Positions 17,655 through 25,699 of a DNA stretch of 64,000 nt are shown piece by piece. Positions within the stretch are counted from its first letter, which is position 1. Each line of letters starts with the position of its first letter. The stretch lies in the NCBI GenBank assembly GCA_963558185.1, contig CAUWFE010000003.1, forward strand, positions 19,552 through 83,551. The letters are read 5' to 3'. Both the position numbers and the translations under genes were made by a program. This DNA comes from UMGS1663 sp963558185. GTDB taxonomy: Bacteria > Bacillota > Clostridia > TANB77 > CAG-508. A model generated the notes under the pieces. It worked only from the letters and a program-made list of their open reading frames with translations, did not search any database and was not told the DNA's origin.

Positions 17655-17951
17655 TTGAAAGCAACAATGTACAATTATAATACGTGGATAAAATATGAAA
17701 AAGAAGAAATTTTAATACCAAAACTTGAAAAAATATTAGAAGAAAGTGGATTCACAATAATTAAAAAAGTGGAACACTTTTTTGAAGTACAAGGATATAC
17801 AGGAATATGGCTTTTAGCAGAAAGTCATTTTGCAGTACATACATTTCCAGAAGAAGATAAAATATATCTTGAAATTTCAAGTTGCGTAAAAAAATATTTT
17901 GATAGTTTTTTAGAAAAGTTTGAAAAAAATTTAAGTACTTATATGCTATAA
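17655..17951 (+). CDS. speD: S-adenosylmethionine decarboxylase proenzyme, short form
   Basis: A pyruvoyl enzyme that makes the aminopropyl donor for polyamine synthesis. The self-cleavage site Glu56-Ser57 lies in LLAESHFAVHTFPE, where Ser would become the pyruvoyl group. Cys77 (ISSC) matches the catalytic Cys of the Thermotoga-type enzyme. The start is TTG at 17655, 7 bp after GGAGATG. At 98 residues it lacks about 25-30 C-terminal residues compared with usual SpeD/SpeH. It is paired with the aminopropyltransferase upstream and ends at a perfect palindromic terminator. Confidence 0.85.
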   Translation: MKATMYNYNTWIKYEKEEILIPKLEKILEESGFTIIKKVEHFFEVQGYTGIWLLAESHFAVHTFPEEDKIYLEISSCVKKYFDSFLEKFEKNLSTYML

Positions 17952-17984
17952 TCAAAAAAAGTTAATTTAATATATAGATAAGTA

Positions 17985-18016
17985 AAACCTCAGAAGTTTT
18001 AAAACTTCTGAGGTTT
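17985..18016. terminator. Bidirectional terminator between speD and rpsI
   Basis: A perfect 32-bp palindrome, AAACCTCAGAAGTTTT and its complement, between convergent genes. Confidence 0.9.
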
Positions 18017-18039
18017 GATAGTTTTTGTATAAAATTATA

Positions 18040-18447
18040 TTATCTCTTACTAAATTGTGGAGCTTTACGAGCTTTTTTAAGACCGTATTTTTTTCTTTCT
18101 TTCATACGTGGATCTCTTGTTAAGAATCCATTAGATTTTAAAACTGGTCTAAATTCAGCATTTGCTTCATTTAATGCTCTAGCAATACCATGACGAATAG
18201 CTCCTGCTTGTCCTGTAAATCCACCACCTATTACAGTAGCGATTACATCATATTTTGATATTGTATTTGTAACTGTTAAAGGTTGTTTTACAATAACTTT
18301 TAAAGTTTCTGTTCCAAAATATTCATTAATATCTTTTCCATTAATAGTAATAACGCCAGAACCTTCTACTAATCTAACTCTTGCGATAGATTTTTTTCTT
18401 CTTCCAGTTCCACAGAAAACGATTTTTTCTGATTTAGCTTTAGCCAT
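18040..18447 (-). CDS. rpsI: Ribosomal protein uS9
   Basis: Small-subunit protein with a C-terminal tail that reaches the P-site tRNA. FCGTGRRKKSIARVRL, GGGFTGQAGAIRHGIARAL and the basic end KKARKAPQFSKR are the standard S9 features. The 135-residue length is slightly longer than Bacillus S9. It follows rplM by 42 bp in the conserved rplM-rpsI operon. Confidence 0.98.
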   Translation of the reverse strand: MAKAKSEKIVFCGTGRRKKSIARVRLVEGSGVITINGKDINEYFGTETLKVIVKQPLTVTNTISKYDVIATVIGGGFTGQAGAIRHGIARALNEANAEFRPVLKSNGFLTRDPRMKERKKYGLKKARKAPQFSKR

Positions 18448-18489
18448 TTTAATTTCCTCCTTAAATTTCTATCTTATTTTCTAATTATA

Positions 18490-18924
18490 TTAGAAATTCC
18501 ACATTTCTGGTTTTTGAGCCATATTTTCATGTTCATTTCCAGCATAAACTCTTAATTTTGTTAACATTTTTCTTCCTAAACTATTGTGTGGAAGCATTCC
18601 TTTTACAGCTAACATCATAGCTCTTTCAGGTTTTGTATTCATCATAACTCTAGCAGTAGTTTCTTTTAAACCACCAATATATCCTGAATGATGTCTGTAA
18701 ATTTTTTGATCTAATTTTTTTCCAGTTAAAACTGCATCTTTACAATTAATGATAATAACGTGATCACCATTATCCATATTAGGAGTATAAGTAGGTTTAT
18801 GTTTTCCTCTTAATAATTTAGCAGCTTCTGTTGCAACTCTTCCTAATGGTTTATTTGCGGCGTCGATTATATACCATTTTCTTTCAATTTCACTTTTCTT
18901 TATACTATATGTAGTGTTGTTCAT
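18490..18924 (-). CDS. rplM: Ribosomal protein uL13
   Basis: Large-subunit protein, 144 residues. Typical segments are RKWYIIDAANKPLGRVAT, GKHKPTYTPNMDNGDHVI, YRHHSGYIGGLKE and MLPHNSLGRKMLTKLRVYAG. The ATG follows GGAGGG. It is first in the operon, read from a promoter at 19038-19066 through a roughly 110-nt leader. Confidence 0.98.
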   Translation of the reverse strand: MNNTTYSIKKSEIERKWYIIDAANKPLGRVATEAAKLLRGKHKPTYTPNMDNGDHVIIINCKDAVLTGKKLDQKIYRHHSGYIGGLKETTARVMMNTKPERAMMLAVKGMLPHNSLGRKMLTKLRVYAGNEHENMAQKPEMWNF

Positions 18925-18973
18925 GGTAAAAAATACCCTCCATTCATAATATTATATTTATATGAAATCTTAT

Positions 18974-18999
18974 TTATAACTACCGGGGAGAAGTTACAA
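18974..18999 (-). promoter_or_regulatory. Hairpin in the rplM leader
   Basis: On the minus strand TTGTAACT pairs with AGTTATAA around a C-rich loop (TCTCCCCGGT). Its position in the 5' leader fits an L13-type autoregulatory structure, but the family match is unproven. Confidence 0.35.
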
Positions 19000-19037
19000 A
19001 TGAGATGACATTACAAAATTATTTTAATTGCTATACT

Positions 19038-19066
19038 ATTCTAATACAAAAATGCTAGAAAGTCAA
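19038..19066 (-). promoter_or_regulatory. Promoter of rplM-rpsI
   Basis: On the minus strand, TTGACT, 17 bp, TAGAAT. Confidence 0.6.
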
Positions 19067-19104
19067 CATTTTGAATAAAATTTGTAAAAATATTTAAATT
19101 TTTA

Positions 19105-19133
19105 TTGACTTTATTTTAAATTTATGATATAAG
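19105..19133 (+). promoter_or_regulatory. Promoter of infC-rpmI-rplT
   Basis: TTGACT (19105-19110), 17 bp, TATAAG (19128-19133). Confidence 0.6.
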
Positions 19134-19153
19134 TATATGTAGTTTTTAAGTAG

Positions 19154-19283
19154 CAATCCATGCTCACCTTATCGTATAGAAAAAGGTTTATACTATATAA
19201 TATCCTAAGCTATGTATAAATATAGATAGGAATATATGTAATATTTGAGATGGATTGACTTATAAAATAAGTCAATTTTTTTA
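19154..19283 (+). promoter_or_regulatory. infC leader attenuator (L20-leader type)
   Basis: CAATCCAT (19154-19161) is perfectly complementary to ATGGATTG (19250-19257). The latter overlaps the 5' arm of a terminator, ATTGACTTA / TAAGTCAAT (19254-19276) plus T7. The two pairings exclude each other, the logic of the L20-controlled attenuator known upstream of infC-rpmI-rplT in Bacillus. Confidence 0.75.
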
Positions 19284-19322
19284 TGCAACCAAGTTAGGCA
19301 AAAAAATCAGGAGGTGTTTTAT

Positions 19323-19832
19323 ATAAAACAAGATTTACTAATTAATGAACAGATTAGAGCTAAAGAAGTTCAAGTAATTGATAATGAGGGTAACAAAATA
19401 GGTCCAATTTCAATTAATGAAGCATTAGATATGGCATATGACAAAAAATTAGATTTAGTATTAGTTGCACCAAATGCAGAACCAAAAGTATGCAAATTAA
19501 TGAACTATGGTAAATACAAATTTGAACAGTCAAAAAGAGAAAAAGAAGCTAAGAAAAAACAAAAAACATTGGAAATGAAAGAAATTAGAATTACACCAAA
19601 TATTGAAGAACATGATTTTGGGTTTAAAGTAAAAAATGCTAAAAAATTTATTGAAGATGGAAACAAAGTAAAAGTTACAGTTCGTTTCAGAGGAAGAGAA
19701 CTAAACTATGTAAAATTAGGAGAAGAAACATTAAACGAATTCATAAAAGAAATGGAAGACGTTGCTACTCCTGAGAAAAAGCCAGTATTGGAAGGTAAAA
19801 ATATGTTTATTATATTAGCAAAAAAATCTTAG
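19323..19832 (+). CDS. infC: Translation initiation factor IF-3, apparent AUA start
   Basis: IF-3 checks start-codon pairing on the 30S subunit. The product contains LLINEQIRAKEVQVID, PKVCKLMNYGKYKFEQSKREKEAKK and the C-terminal domain with IRITPNIEEHDF and VRFRGRE. The only canonical in-frame start, GTG 19314, lies inside the Shine-Dalgarno AGGAGGTG and cannot be used efficiently. The in-frame ATA at 19323 is 8 nt beyond AGGAGG and gives the usual N-terminus (169 residues). Unusual starts in infC underlie IF-3 autoregulation in other bacteria. rpmI and rplT follow. Confidence 0.93.
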   Translation: MKQDLLINEQIRAKEVQVIDNEGNKIGPISINEALDMAYDKKLDLVLVAPNAEPKVCKLMNYGKYKFEQSKREKEAKKKQKTLEMKEIRITPNIEEHDFGFKVKNAKKFIEDGNKVKVTVRFRGRELNYVKLGEETLNEFIKEMEDVATPEKKPVLEGKNMFIILAKKS

Positions 19833-19874
19833 AAATTTGCTAATAATATATAAAAAATGCAAGGAGGAATAATT

Positions 19875-20078
19875 ATGCCAAAGTTAAAAACAAACAAAGC
19901 TGCAAAGAAAAGATATTCATATACAGCAACAGGAAAGGTAAAAAGAACAAAAGCAAATAGAAGACATCGTTTAGCTACAAAAACACCAAGAGCAAAAGCT
20001 AGAGGAAAAGTTTTAGACGCATATGCAGATAAAACTTGTGAAGTAGGAATTAAAAAATTACTACCATATGGAAACTAA
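19875..20078 (+). CDS. rpmI: Ribosomal protein bL35
   Basis: A 67-residue basic protein beginning MPKLKTNKAAKKRYSYT, with RTKANRRHRL in the middle. The ATG at 19875 has AAGGAGGAA upstream; the open frame extends 18 bp further 5' without a ribosome site. It is the middle gene of infC-rpmI-rplT. Confidence 0.97.
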   Translation: MPKLKTNKAAKKRYSYTATGKVKRTKANRRHRLATKTPRAKARGKVLDAYADKTCEVGIKKLLPYGN

Positions 20079-20110
20079 AATATAAAACAATTAAGGAAGG
20101 TGAATGAAAA

Positions 20111-20461
20111 ATGGCAAGAGTTAAAACAGCAGTAATTACTCGTAAAAAACATAAAAAAGTATTAAAAAGAGCAAAAGGTTACTATGGAGCAAAACATTAT
20201 AGATTTAGACAAGCAAAACAAGCTGTTATGAAATCAGGAATGTATGCATATGTAGGAAGAAAAGATAAAAAAAGTAACTTTAGAAAATTATGGATAGCTA
20301 GAATTAATGCAGCAGCTAGAATGAATGGAACAACATATAGCAAATTAATTGCAGGGCTAAAAAAAGCAAATATAGTTGTAAATAGAAAAATGCTTGCAGA
20401 TTTAGCAGTAACAGATCCAAAAGCTTTTACAGAAATAGCTGAAAAAGCAAAAAATGCATAA
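20111..20461 (+). CDS. rplT: Ribosomal protein bL20
   Basis: Large-subunit assembly protein and, in Bacillus, the repressor that binds the infC leader. VKTAVITRKKHKKVLKRAKGY, YAYVGRKDKKSNFRKLWI and ARINAAARMNGTTYS are typical. The 116-residue length is normal. It ends the operon just before a terminator hairpin. Confidence 0.97.
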   Translation: MARVKTAVITRKKHKKVLKRAKGYYGAKHYRFRQAKQAVMKSGMYAYVGRKDKKSNFRKLWIARINAAARMNGTTYSKLIAGLKKANIVVNRKMLADLAVTDPKAFTEIAEKAKNA

Positions 20462-20470
20462 AAACAAAAA

Positions 20471-20510
20471 GCACACATACGCTAATTAAAGCACATGTGT
20501 GTTTTTTTTA
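20471..20510 (+). terminator. Terminator after rplT
   Basis: GCACACAT pairs with ATGTGTGT across a 16-nt loop region, followed by T8. Confidence 0.75.
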
Positions 20511-20570
20511 TAAAATTATTATGGAATACATTGAGATGGAGTCTTAACAAAGAAAGGAATTCAATAAAAT

Positions 20571-21164
20571 ATGAGAATTGGAATTGATATTGATGGTGTT
20601 TTAACCAATTATGAAAATTTTATAAGAGTGTATGGAACAAAATTTAATTATGAAGAAAATATAGAAATGAAAAATTTAGATTTTTCAAAATATGATGAAC
20701 AAGAAACATATAATTGGACAAATGAACAATATGAAAAGTTTTGGAATCAATATTTAGAGTGGTATGCTACAAAATATCCAGCAAGGGAGTATTCATCAGA
20801 AATATTAAAAACCTTAAAAAATAGAGGAAATGAAATAATTATTATTACGGCTAGAAATAACGAAGGTTTACCAAAAGAAAAACATCAAGAAATGAAAGTA
20901 TTAGTAAAGCAATGGTTAAAAGAAAATGATATAATATATGATAAATTAATTTTTTCAGAGAGCAGTAAACGAAAAATATGTATAGAAGAGAAGATAGATG
21001 TAATGGTAGACGATTCGCCATATGTTTTAGAAGAACTTAAAAATGATATCAAAACAGTATGTTTTGATGCAAGTTACAATAAAAATATTGAAACTATAAG
21101 AGTTTATGAATGGTATCAATTATTACAAATTTTGACAAAACATAATAAAAGTATTATAATTTAA
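20571..21164 (+). CDS. HAD-family 5'-nucleotidase-like protein
   Basis: A 197-residue HAD hydrolase. Motif I is RIGIDIDGVLTNYE (nucleophile Asp5 and Asp7), motif II is in IIIITARN, and motif IV is VMVDDSPYVLEELK. The pattern is closest to the 5'(3')-deoxyribonucleotidase (NT5C) group, acting on nucleotides or small phosphates in the cytosol; the substrate cannot be assigned. It has a GGAATT ribosome site and appears to be a single gene downstream of the rplT terminator. Confidence 0.65.
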   Translation: MRIGIDIDGVLTNYENFIRVYGTKFNYEENIEMKNLDFSKYDEQETYNWTNEQYEKFWNQYLEWYATKYPAREYSSEILKTLKNRGNEIIIITARNNEGLPKEKHQEMKVLVKQWLKENDIIYDKLIFSESSKRKICIEEKIDVMVDDSPYVLEELKNDIKTVCFDASYNKNIETIRVYEWYQLLQILTKHNKSIII

Positions 21165-21207
21165 AAGATACTTATTAAAAATGTTTTTCAGAATGGAGAA
21201 ATTTAAA

Positions 21208-21680
21208 ATGGAGTTATTACGGCAGTGGGAAGATGTAAAGACAAAGACAAAAAGAATTTTGGAACTTATAGAAACACAAAAAGTGTATTTCTATACTGTA
21301 AACGAAGGCAATAAGGAAGCTGCAAGAGATTTATATAACGAAGAAATTTTAGAATTTTCAAAATTATTTTATGATGTATATCATTCAATGGAAGATATAA
21401 AAAAAGCAGGGTATGAAGAAAAATTTATATACTTTCCAAGTAGAGAAAACTGCAAAGTTATTTGCATGATTTTAGTTATACGTAATGCTTTGGGAAAATA
21501 TCGTTTCCCATTATATGTGAAGTCTTCTGATCTGATATCTTAAAGAATTATCATTTATACTTAAAAGATTTAGTGGAATTAATGTCAGAAAAAGATATTG
21601 ATGAAGATATGAGATATTGGGCTATGCATGAGTTCTTAAAGTATCCGGAAGTTGAGTATGTTGTAAAAATTATATTATGA
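21208..21680 (+). pseudogene. Hypothetical gene broken by a 5-bp tandem duplication
   Basis: The frame opens at ATG 21208 (GGAG upstream) and stops at 21543. Downstream, another frame reads NYHLYLKDLVELMSEKDIDE and ends at 21680. At the junction CTGATCTGAT (21527-21536) is a perfect tandem repeat. Removing one unit gives a single reading frame through both parts (KSSDILKNYHLYL). I do not recognise the family. Loss looks recent because the downstream frame is still open. A terminator follows at once. Confidence 0.7.
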
Positions 21681-21687
21681 AAAACAA

Positions 21688-21720
21688 AAGGCTGTCATAA
21701 ATTTGACAGCCTTAACCTTT
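21688..21720. terminator. Terminator between the pseudogene and spoVAE
   Basis: AAGGCTGTCA / TGACAGCCTT stem with T/A-rich flanks on both sides; the genes converge here. Confidence 0.8.
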
Positions 21721-21757
21721 TTATATAACAAATTAAATATATGCTAAAGTGATTTTT

Positions 21758-22144
21758 TTATTGCTTTTTAATTTTTGGTTTTGACATTATAGAAGCAATA
21801 TATCCGAAGAAAATTGCAGCAGCAATTCCACCAGCAGCCATTTTAACACCACCAATAAAAGCACCTAAAAGTCCACTTGTTTGAACTTCAGTAATTGCAC
21901 CTTTGGCTAAATTTGCGCCAAAACCAGTTAATGGAACAGTAGCACCACAACCAGCAAAATCTATAATGTATTGATATAAACCTAAGCCACCTAAAATAGC
22001 TCCAACAGTAACAAAAAGTACTAAAATCCTAGCAGAAGTTAACTTAGTTTTATCAATTAATATTTGTGCAATTACACAAATAAGACCACCAACAATAAAG
22101 CAACGTAACATTAAAGACCAGTCAATAGTTTGCAAAAAATCCAT
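21758..22144 (-). CDS. spoVAE: Stage V sporulation protein AE
   Basis: A membrane component of the SpoVA channel that moves dipicolinic acid into the forespore and out at germination. The 128-residue protein has about four membrane helices with FIVGGLICVIAQILID, VPLTGFGANLAKGAI and GAFIGGVKMAAGGIAAAI, typical of SpoVAE(b). It is last in the order dodecin-spoVAC-spoVAD-spoVAE on the minus strand, with a 10-bp gap to spoVAD. Confidence 0.95.
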   Translation of the reverse strand: MDFLQTIDWSLMLRCFIVGGLICVIAQILIDKTKLTSARILVLFVTVGAILGGLGLYQYIIDFAGCGATVPLTGFGANLAKGAITEVQTSGLLGAFIGGVKMAAGGIAAAIFFGYIASIMSKPKIKKQ

Positions 22145-22154
22145 ATTTACCCCC

Positions 22155-23168
22155 TTATATTTTAGAGTTTTCTATACTAATAGCATGGGCAATACCAGGA
22201 ATAGATTCTCCTTGTTGAGAACTAGTTGAATTCATAAGAGCACCAGTTGCAATTAGTAATAATTTATTTATTTTTTTATCTTGTAATAACTTATAAAAAT
22301 ATCCAGAAAATACAGTAGCAATACAAGCACAACCACTTCCACCAGAGTGAGTGTCTTGATTTTGTTTATCAAAAATTAATTTTCCACAATCATTGTGTAA
22401 ATTATTTATATTATAACCTTTATTTTTACATAAATCTTGTAAGATATCAGAACCAACATAACCTAAATCACCAGTAACAATAGCATCATAATAGCTAGGT
22501 GCTCTGTTAGTATCTTGAAAATGAGTAATTAATGTATCAAAAGCAGCTGGAGCCATGGCAGCTCCCATATTATTTGCATCTTTAATTCCCATATCTACAA
22601 TTTTCCCAGGAGTAATATGAGTTATAAAAGGACCATTCCCTTCTTCAGAAATAATAGCACTACCAGAACCAGTTACTGTCCATTGAGCAGTAGGAGGTCT
22701 TTGATTACCTAATTCTAGTGGAAAACGAAATTGTTTTTCTGCACTACAAAAATGACTAGATGCTGCACAAACAATATTCTTTGCGGCTTTAGAATCAACA
22801 AATACAGAAGCTAAACACATACTTTCTACAAATGTAGAACATGCACCGAAAACTCCAAAAAAAGGAATATTTATTTCTCTAAGACCAAAACTAGAAGAAA
22901 TACATTGATTTAATAAATCACCCGCAAAACAAAAGTCAATATTTGTATTAGTAATATTAGATTTTGCAATAACAGCATTAACAGTTTCTTTTATTATTTT
23001 ACTTTCAGCTTTTTCCCAGCTTTTTTCTCCCCAAAATTCATCTTCTAAACAACGATCAAAATATTTAGCAAGAGGACCTTCACCTTCTTTAGGTCCTACA
23101 ATAGATGCTACTTGAGTAATTGTAGGAAAATTATCCATTCTAATTGTTTGCTTTCCAAGCTTTTTCAT
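22155..23168 (-). CDS. spoVAD: Stage V sporulation protein AD
   Basis: A thiolase-fold dipicolinic-acid-binding protein of the SpoVA complex. Segments FFGVFGACSTFVESM (thiolase-like Cys region), QRPPTAQWTVTGSGS, VTGDLGYVGSDIL and HSGGSGCACIA are typical. The 337-residue length is normal. It lies between spoVAC and spoVAE. Confidence 0.97.
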   Translation of the reverse strand: MKKLGKQTIRMDNFPTITQVASIVGPKEGEGPLAKYFDRCLEDEFWGEKSWEKAESKIIKETVNAVIAKSNITNTNIDFCFAGDLLNQCISSSFGLREINIPFFGVFGACSTFVESMCLASVFVDSKAAKNIVCAASSHFCSAEKQFRFPLELGNQRPPTAQWTVTGSGSAIISEEGNGPFITHITPGKIVDMGIKDANNMGAAMAPAAFDTLITHFQDTNRAPSYYDAIVTGDLGYVGSDILQDLCKNKGYNINNLHNDCGKLIFDKQNQDTHSGGSGCACIATVFSGYFYKLLQDKKINKLLLIATGALMNSTSSQQGESIPGIAHAISIENSKI

Positions 23169-23188
23169 AATTTCATCCCTTTCTTAAA

Positions 23189-23635
23189 TTAAACAAAAAA
23201 ACAATAAATCATTCCTATAATAACAGAAGCAGAAATACCAAAAACTAATACAGGACCTGCAACAGTAAACATCTTTCCGCCTACACCCATAATGTATCCT
23301 TCAGATTTATATTCAATTGCAGGAGATACAATAGAATTTGCAAAACCTGTAATAGGAACTAAAGAACCTGCACCAGCAAATTTTCCAATTCTGTTGAAAA
23401 TATTTAAGCCAGTTAATAATGCAGAAATACCAATTAAAATAATAGAAACTACAGTATTACAAGCAGCAGTATCTAAACCTTGATATTTGCAAAAGAAAAA
23501 AATCAATTGACCTATACTACATATTAAACCTCCAACAAAAAAGGCTTTTATACAATTTGTGAAAATAGGTGAATTTGGAGATTTTTTATCTACATATTCA
23601 CTATATTTTTTCGGTGAATCCATTGGATTATCCAT
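23189..23635 (-). CDS. spoVAC: Stage V sporulation protein AC
   Basis: A mechanosensitive-like membrane protein of the SpoVA channel. The 148-residue protein has a polar N-terminus and about four helices, with FVGGLICSIGQLIFFF, GAGSLVPITGFANSIVSPA and GYIMGVGGKMFTVAGPVL as hallmarks. AAAGGAGG precedes the ATG. It follows the dodecin gene by 14 bp and precedes spoVAD. Confidence 0.97.
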   Translation of the reverse strand: MDNPMDSPKKYSEYVDKKSPNSPIFTNCIKAFFVGGLICSIGQLIFFFCKYQGLDTAACNTVVSIILIGISALLTGLNIFNRIGKFAGAGSLVPITGFANSIVSPAIEYKSEGYIMGVGGKMFTVAGPVLVFGISASVIIGMIYCFFV

Positions 23636-23649
23636 AATAAAACCTCCTT

Positions 23650-23856
23650 TTAATCTCTATCTCTATCAATAACAAAACTTAAGTCTATATCTACAAAATA
23701 TTCTGTAATTTTTTTACCAGAAACATGAGCCCTTTGATCTAAAATTTTTACAGAAGAAATATAGTCAATAGTTTTTGAAGCTTCTGCAATAGTTTGTACA
23801 ATTGCATCTTTCCAAGATACTGTAGAAGTACCAGTTACAACAATATGTTTTTCCAT
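23650..23856 (-). CDS. Dodecin-family small protein
   Basis: A 68-residue protein with the dodecin pattern VVTGTSTVSWKDAIVQTIAE, ASKTIDYISSV and a final strand EYFVDIDLSFVID. Dodecins are dodecameric flavin-binding storage proteins. The ATG at 23856 is preferred over an in-frame TTG that lies in the AAAGGA ribosome site. It is the first gene before spoVAC, so it is probably a forespore product. Confidence 0.75.
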   Translation of the reverse strand: MEKHIVVTGTSTVSWKDAIVQTIAEASKTIDYISSVKILDQRAHVSGKKITEYFVDIDLSFVIDRDRD

Positions 23857-23929
23857 TAATACCAATCCTTTCTAAACAAGTTTTTCTTAAAAATATATTT
23901 ACCAAATTTTCTAATTTTATACATAATTA

Positions 23930-23958
23930 TTGACATAGAATTTGATATTAAATATAAT
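23930..23958 (+). promoter_or_regulatory. Consensus promoter before the GH18 gene
   Basis: TTGACA (23930-23935), 17 bp, TATAAT (23953-23958): a perfect sigma-A match. Confidence 0.7.
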
Positions 23959-23993
23959 AGAATAAGAAATGAACAAACGAAAGGAAATAAAAA

Positions 23994-25685
23994 ATGAGTA
24001 GAAAAAGGGAAAAAAAAGTTAAAACGAATAGAATATTTATTAAAATAATAGTTATAGCAATATTTTTAATTGCAATAATTGCTATACTACAAATAGCACC
24101 CAATTATGTAAGAGATAAAGAAACAGGAAAAATAAATATACTTATAAATAATAATAATGTAACTAATAGCATGAAATACGATATATTTCTGCAAAATGGA
24201 ATAATCTATATGTCGACAAAAGATATTGCAAATTTCCTTGATGAGAATATTTATTATGATAATAATTATAATCAAATTTTAACTGGTTCTGACACTAAAA
24301 TGGCAAGTATGCCAATTGATAAGAATGAAATGTATATTAATAGTGTAAAGCAAGAAATTAAAGGAAAAGCAATTCAAAAAGATGAAACATTTTATTTACC
24401 AGTTTCAGAAATGAACAATATTTATAATATAGAAATTGAATATATTGAGGATACAAATAGAGTAATAATAGATTCAATAAGTAGAGAAAAGAAAATGGCT
24501 AATAGTGCTGGTAACTATGATGTAAAATCTTTACCTACAAGTTTTTCAAAAACAGTGGCAAAAATAAAAAAAGGTGAAAATGTTACTATTGTAAAAGACG
24601 AAGAGAATGAGACAGACTGGATTAAAATTAGAACAAAAGATGGAATTATAGGATATGTAAAAAAGGTTGCAAATACATATTCAGTAAGAGAAAATATGGA
24701 AAAACAAAAGCAAATAGATGGTACTATCAGTATGTTTTGGGACTATTACTCTGAATATGCAGATGCTCCTGAAAGAACAGAAAAAATTTCTGGTGTAAAT
24801 GTGGTTTCTCCTGCTTTTGCCCATTTGTCAGATGAAGAAGAGGGAGATATAGAATTAAATATAGGAAAATCTGGTAAAGAATATATAAAATGGGCACATG
24901 ATAATGAATATAGAGTATGGGCAATGGTATCAAATAATATTTCAAGTTCAAAAATTAAAGATATAACTTCAAAAATATTAAGAGATTATAAATTAAGAGA
25001 AAAATTGATAAATAATATAGTAAATATGACTTTAGAGTATGATTTAGACGGAATAAATATAGATTTTGAAAATATATATAAAGATGATAAAGATTATTTA
25101 TCAAGATTTATTATTGAACTTGCACCTAGACTTCATGAATATGGAAAAGTATTATCTGTAGATGTTACAGCACCAGATGGGGGAGACGACTGGTCACTTT
25201 GCTATGACCGCCATTTAATAGGAAAAGTAGCAGATTATTTAGTATTTATGGCATATGACCAATATGGACAGACTTCTGATGAAGCTGGAACAACAGCAGG
25301 TGCTGACTGGGTAGAAGTCAATTTAAAGAAGTTTGTAGGAACACAAGAAGATGTAGATGCAGATAGAATTATTTTAGGTATGCCATTCTATGCAAGACAA
25401 TGGAAAGAAAAAAATGGTGATATAACTAGTTCAGTAGTGTCAATGAAATATATTGACGAAGTTGTTCCAGAGACAGCACAAAGAACATGGTTAGAGGATA
25501 AAAAACAATACTATGTAGAATATGAAAAAGATGAAAGTAAGTGTAAAATGTGGATAGAAGATGAAGAATCTTTAAAAGCAAAATTTGAACTTATGAAAAA
25601 ATACAATTTAGCAGGTGCTGCATATTGGGCAAAAGATATGGAAAAAGATAATACTTGGGATATGATAGCAGAGCAAATAAAATAG
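23994..25685 (+). CDS. GH18 spore-type hydrolase with stalk and SH3 domains
   Basis: A 563-residue exported protein related to SleL/YdhD cortical-fragment-lytic N-acetylglucosaminidases. It has a membrane segment (about 14-35), a copper-amine-oxidase-N-like stalk (about 48-165), an SH3-type domain (about 170-232) and a GH18 barrel (about 240-563). The barrel carries the catalytic signature LDGINIDFENI, whose Glu is the proton donor. VFMAYDQYG and GMPFYARQW are further GH18 segments. A role in peptidoglycan or cortex turnover is inferred. Its -10/-35 is vegetative in type, so it may not be spore-restricted. Confidence 0.85.
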   Translation: MSRKREKKVKTNRIFIKIIVIAIFLIAIIAILQIAPNYVRDKETGKINILINNNNVTNSMKYDIFLQNGIIYMSTKDIANFLDENIYYDNNYNQILTGSDTKMASMPIDKNEMYINSVKQEIKGKAIQKDETFYLPVSEMNNIYNIEIEYIEDTNRVIIDSISREKKMANSAGNYDVKSLPTSFSKTVAKIKKGENVTIVKDEENETDWIKIRTKDGIIGYVKKVANTYSVRENMEKQKQIDGTISMFWDYYSEYADAPERTEKISGVNVVSPAFAHLSDEEEGDIELNIGKSGKEYIKWAHDNEYRVWAMVSNNISSSKIKDITSKILRDYKLREKLINNIVNMTLEYDLDGINIDFENIYKDDKDYLSRFIIELAPRLHEYGKVLSVDVTAPDGGDDWSLCYDRHLIGKVADYLVFMAYDQYGQTSDEAGTTAGADWVEVNLKKFVGTQEDVDADRIILGMPFYARQWKEKNGDITSSVVSMKYIDEVVPETAQRTWLEDKKQYYVEYEKDESKCKMWIEDEESLKAKFELMKKYNLAGAAYWAKDMEKDNTWDMIAEQIK

Positions 25686-25699
25686 GTATAAAAATAATA

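Noticed and set aside
23857..23929. Sigma-G promoter for the dodecin-spoVA operon
   Set aside because: Expected biologically, but no clear TGAATA/CATACTA pair is visible on the minus strand.
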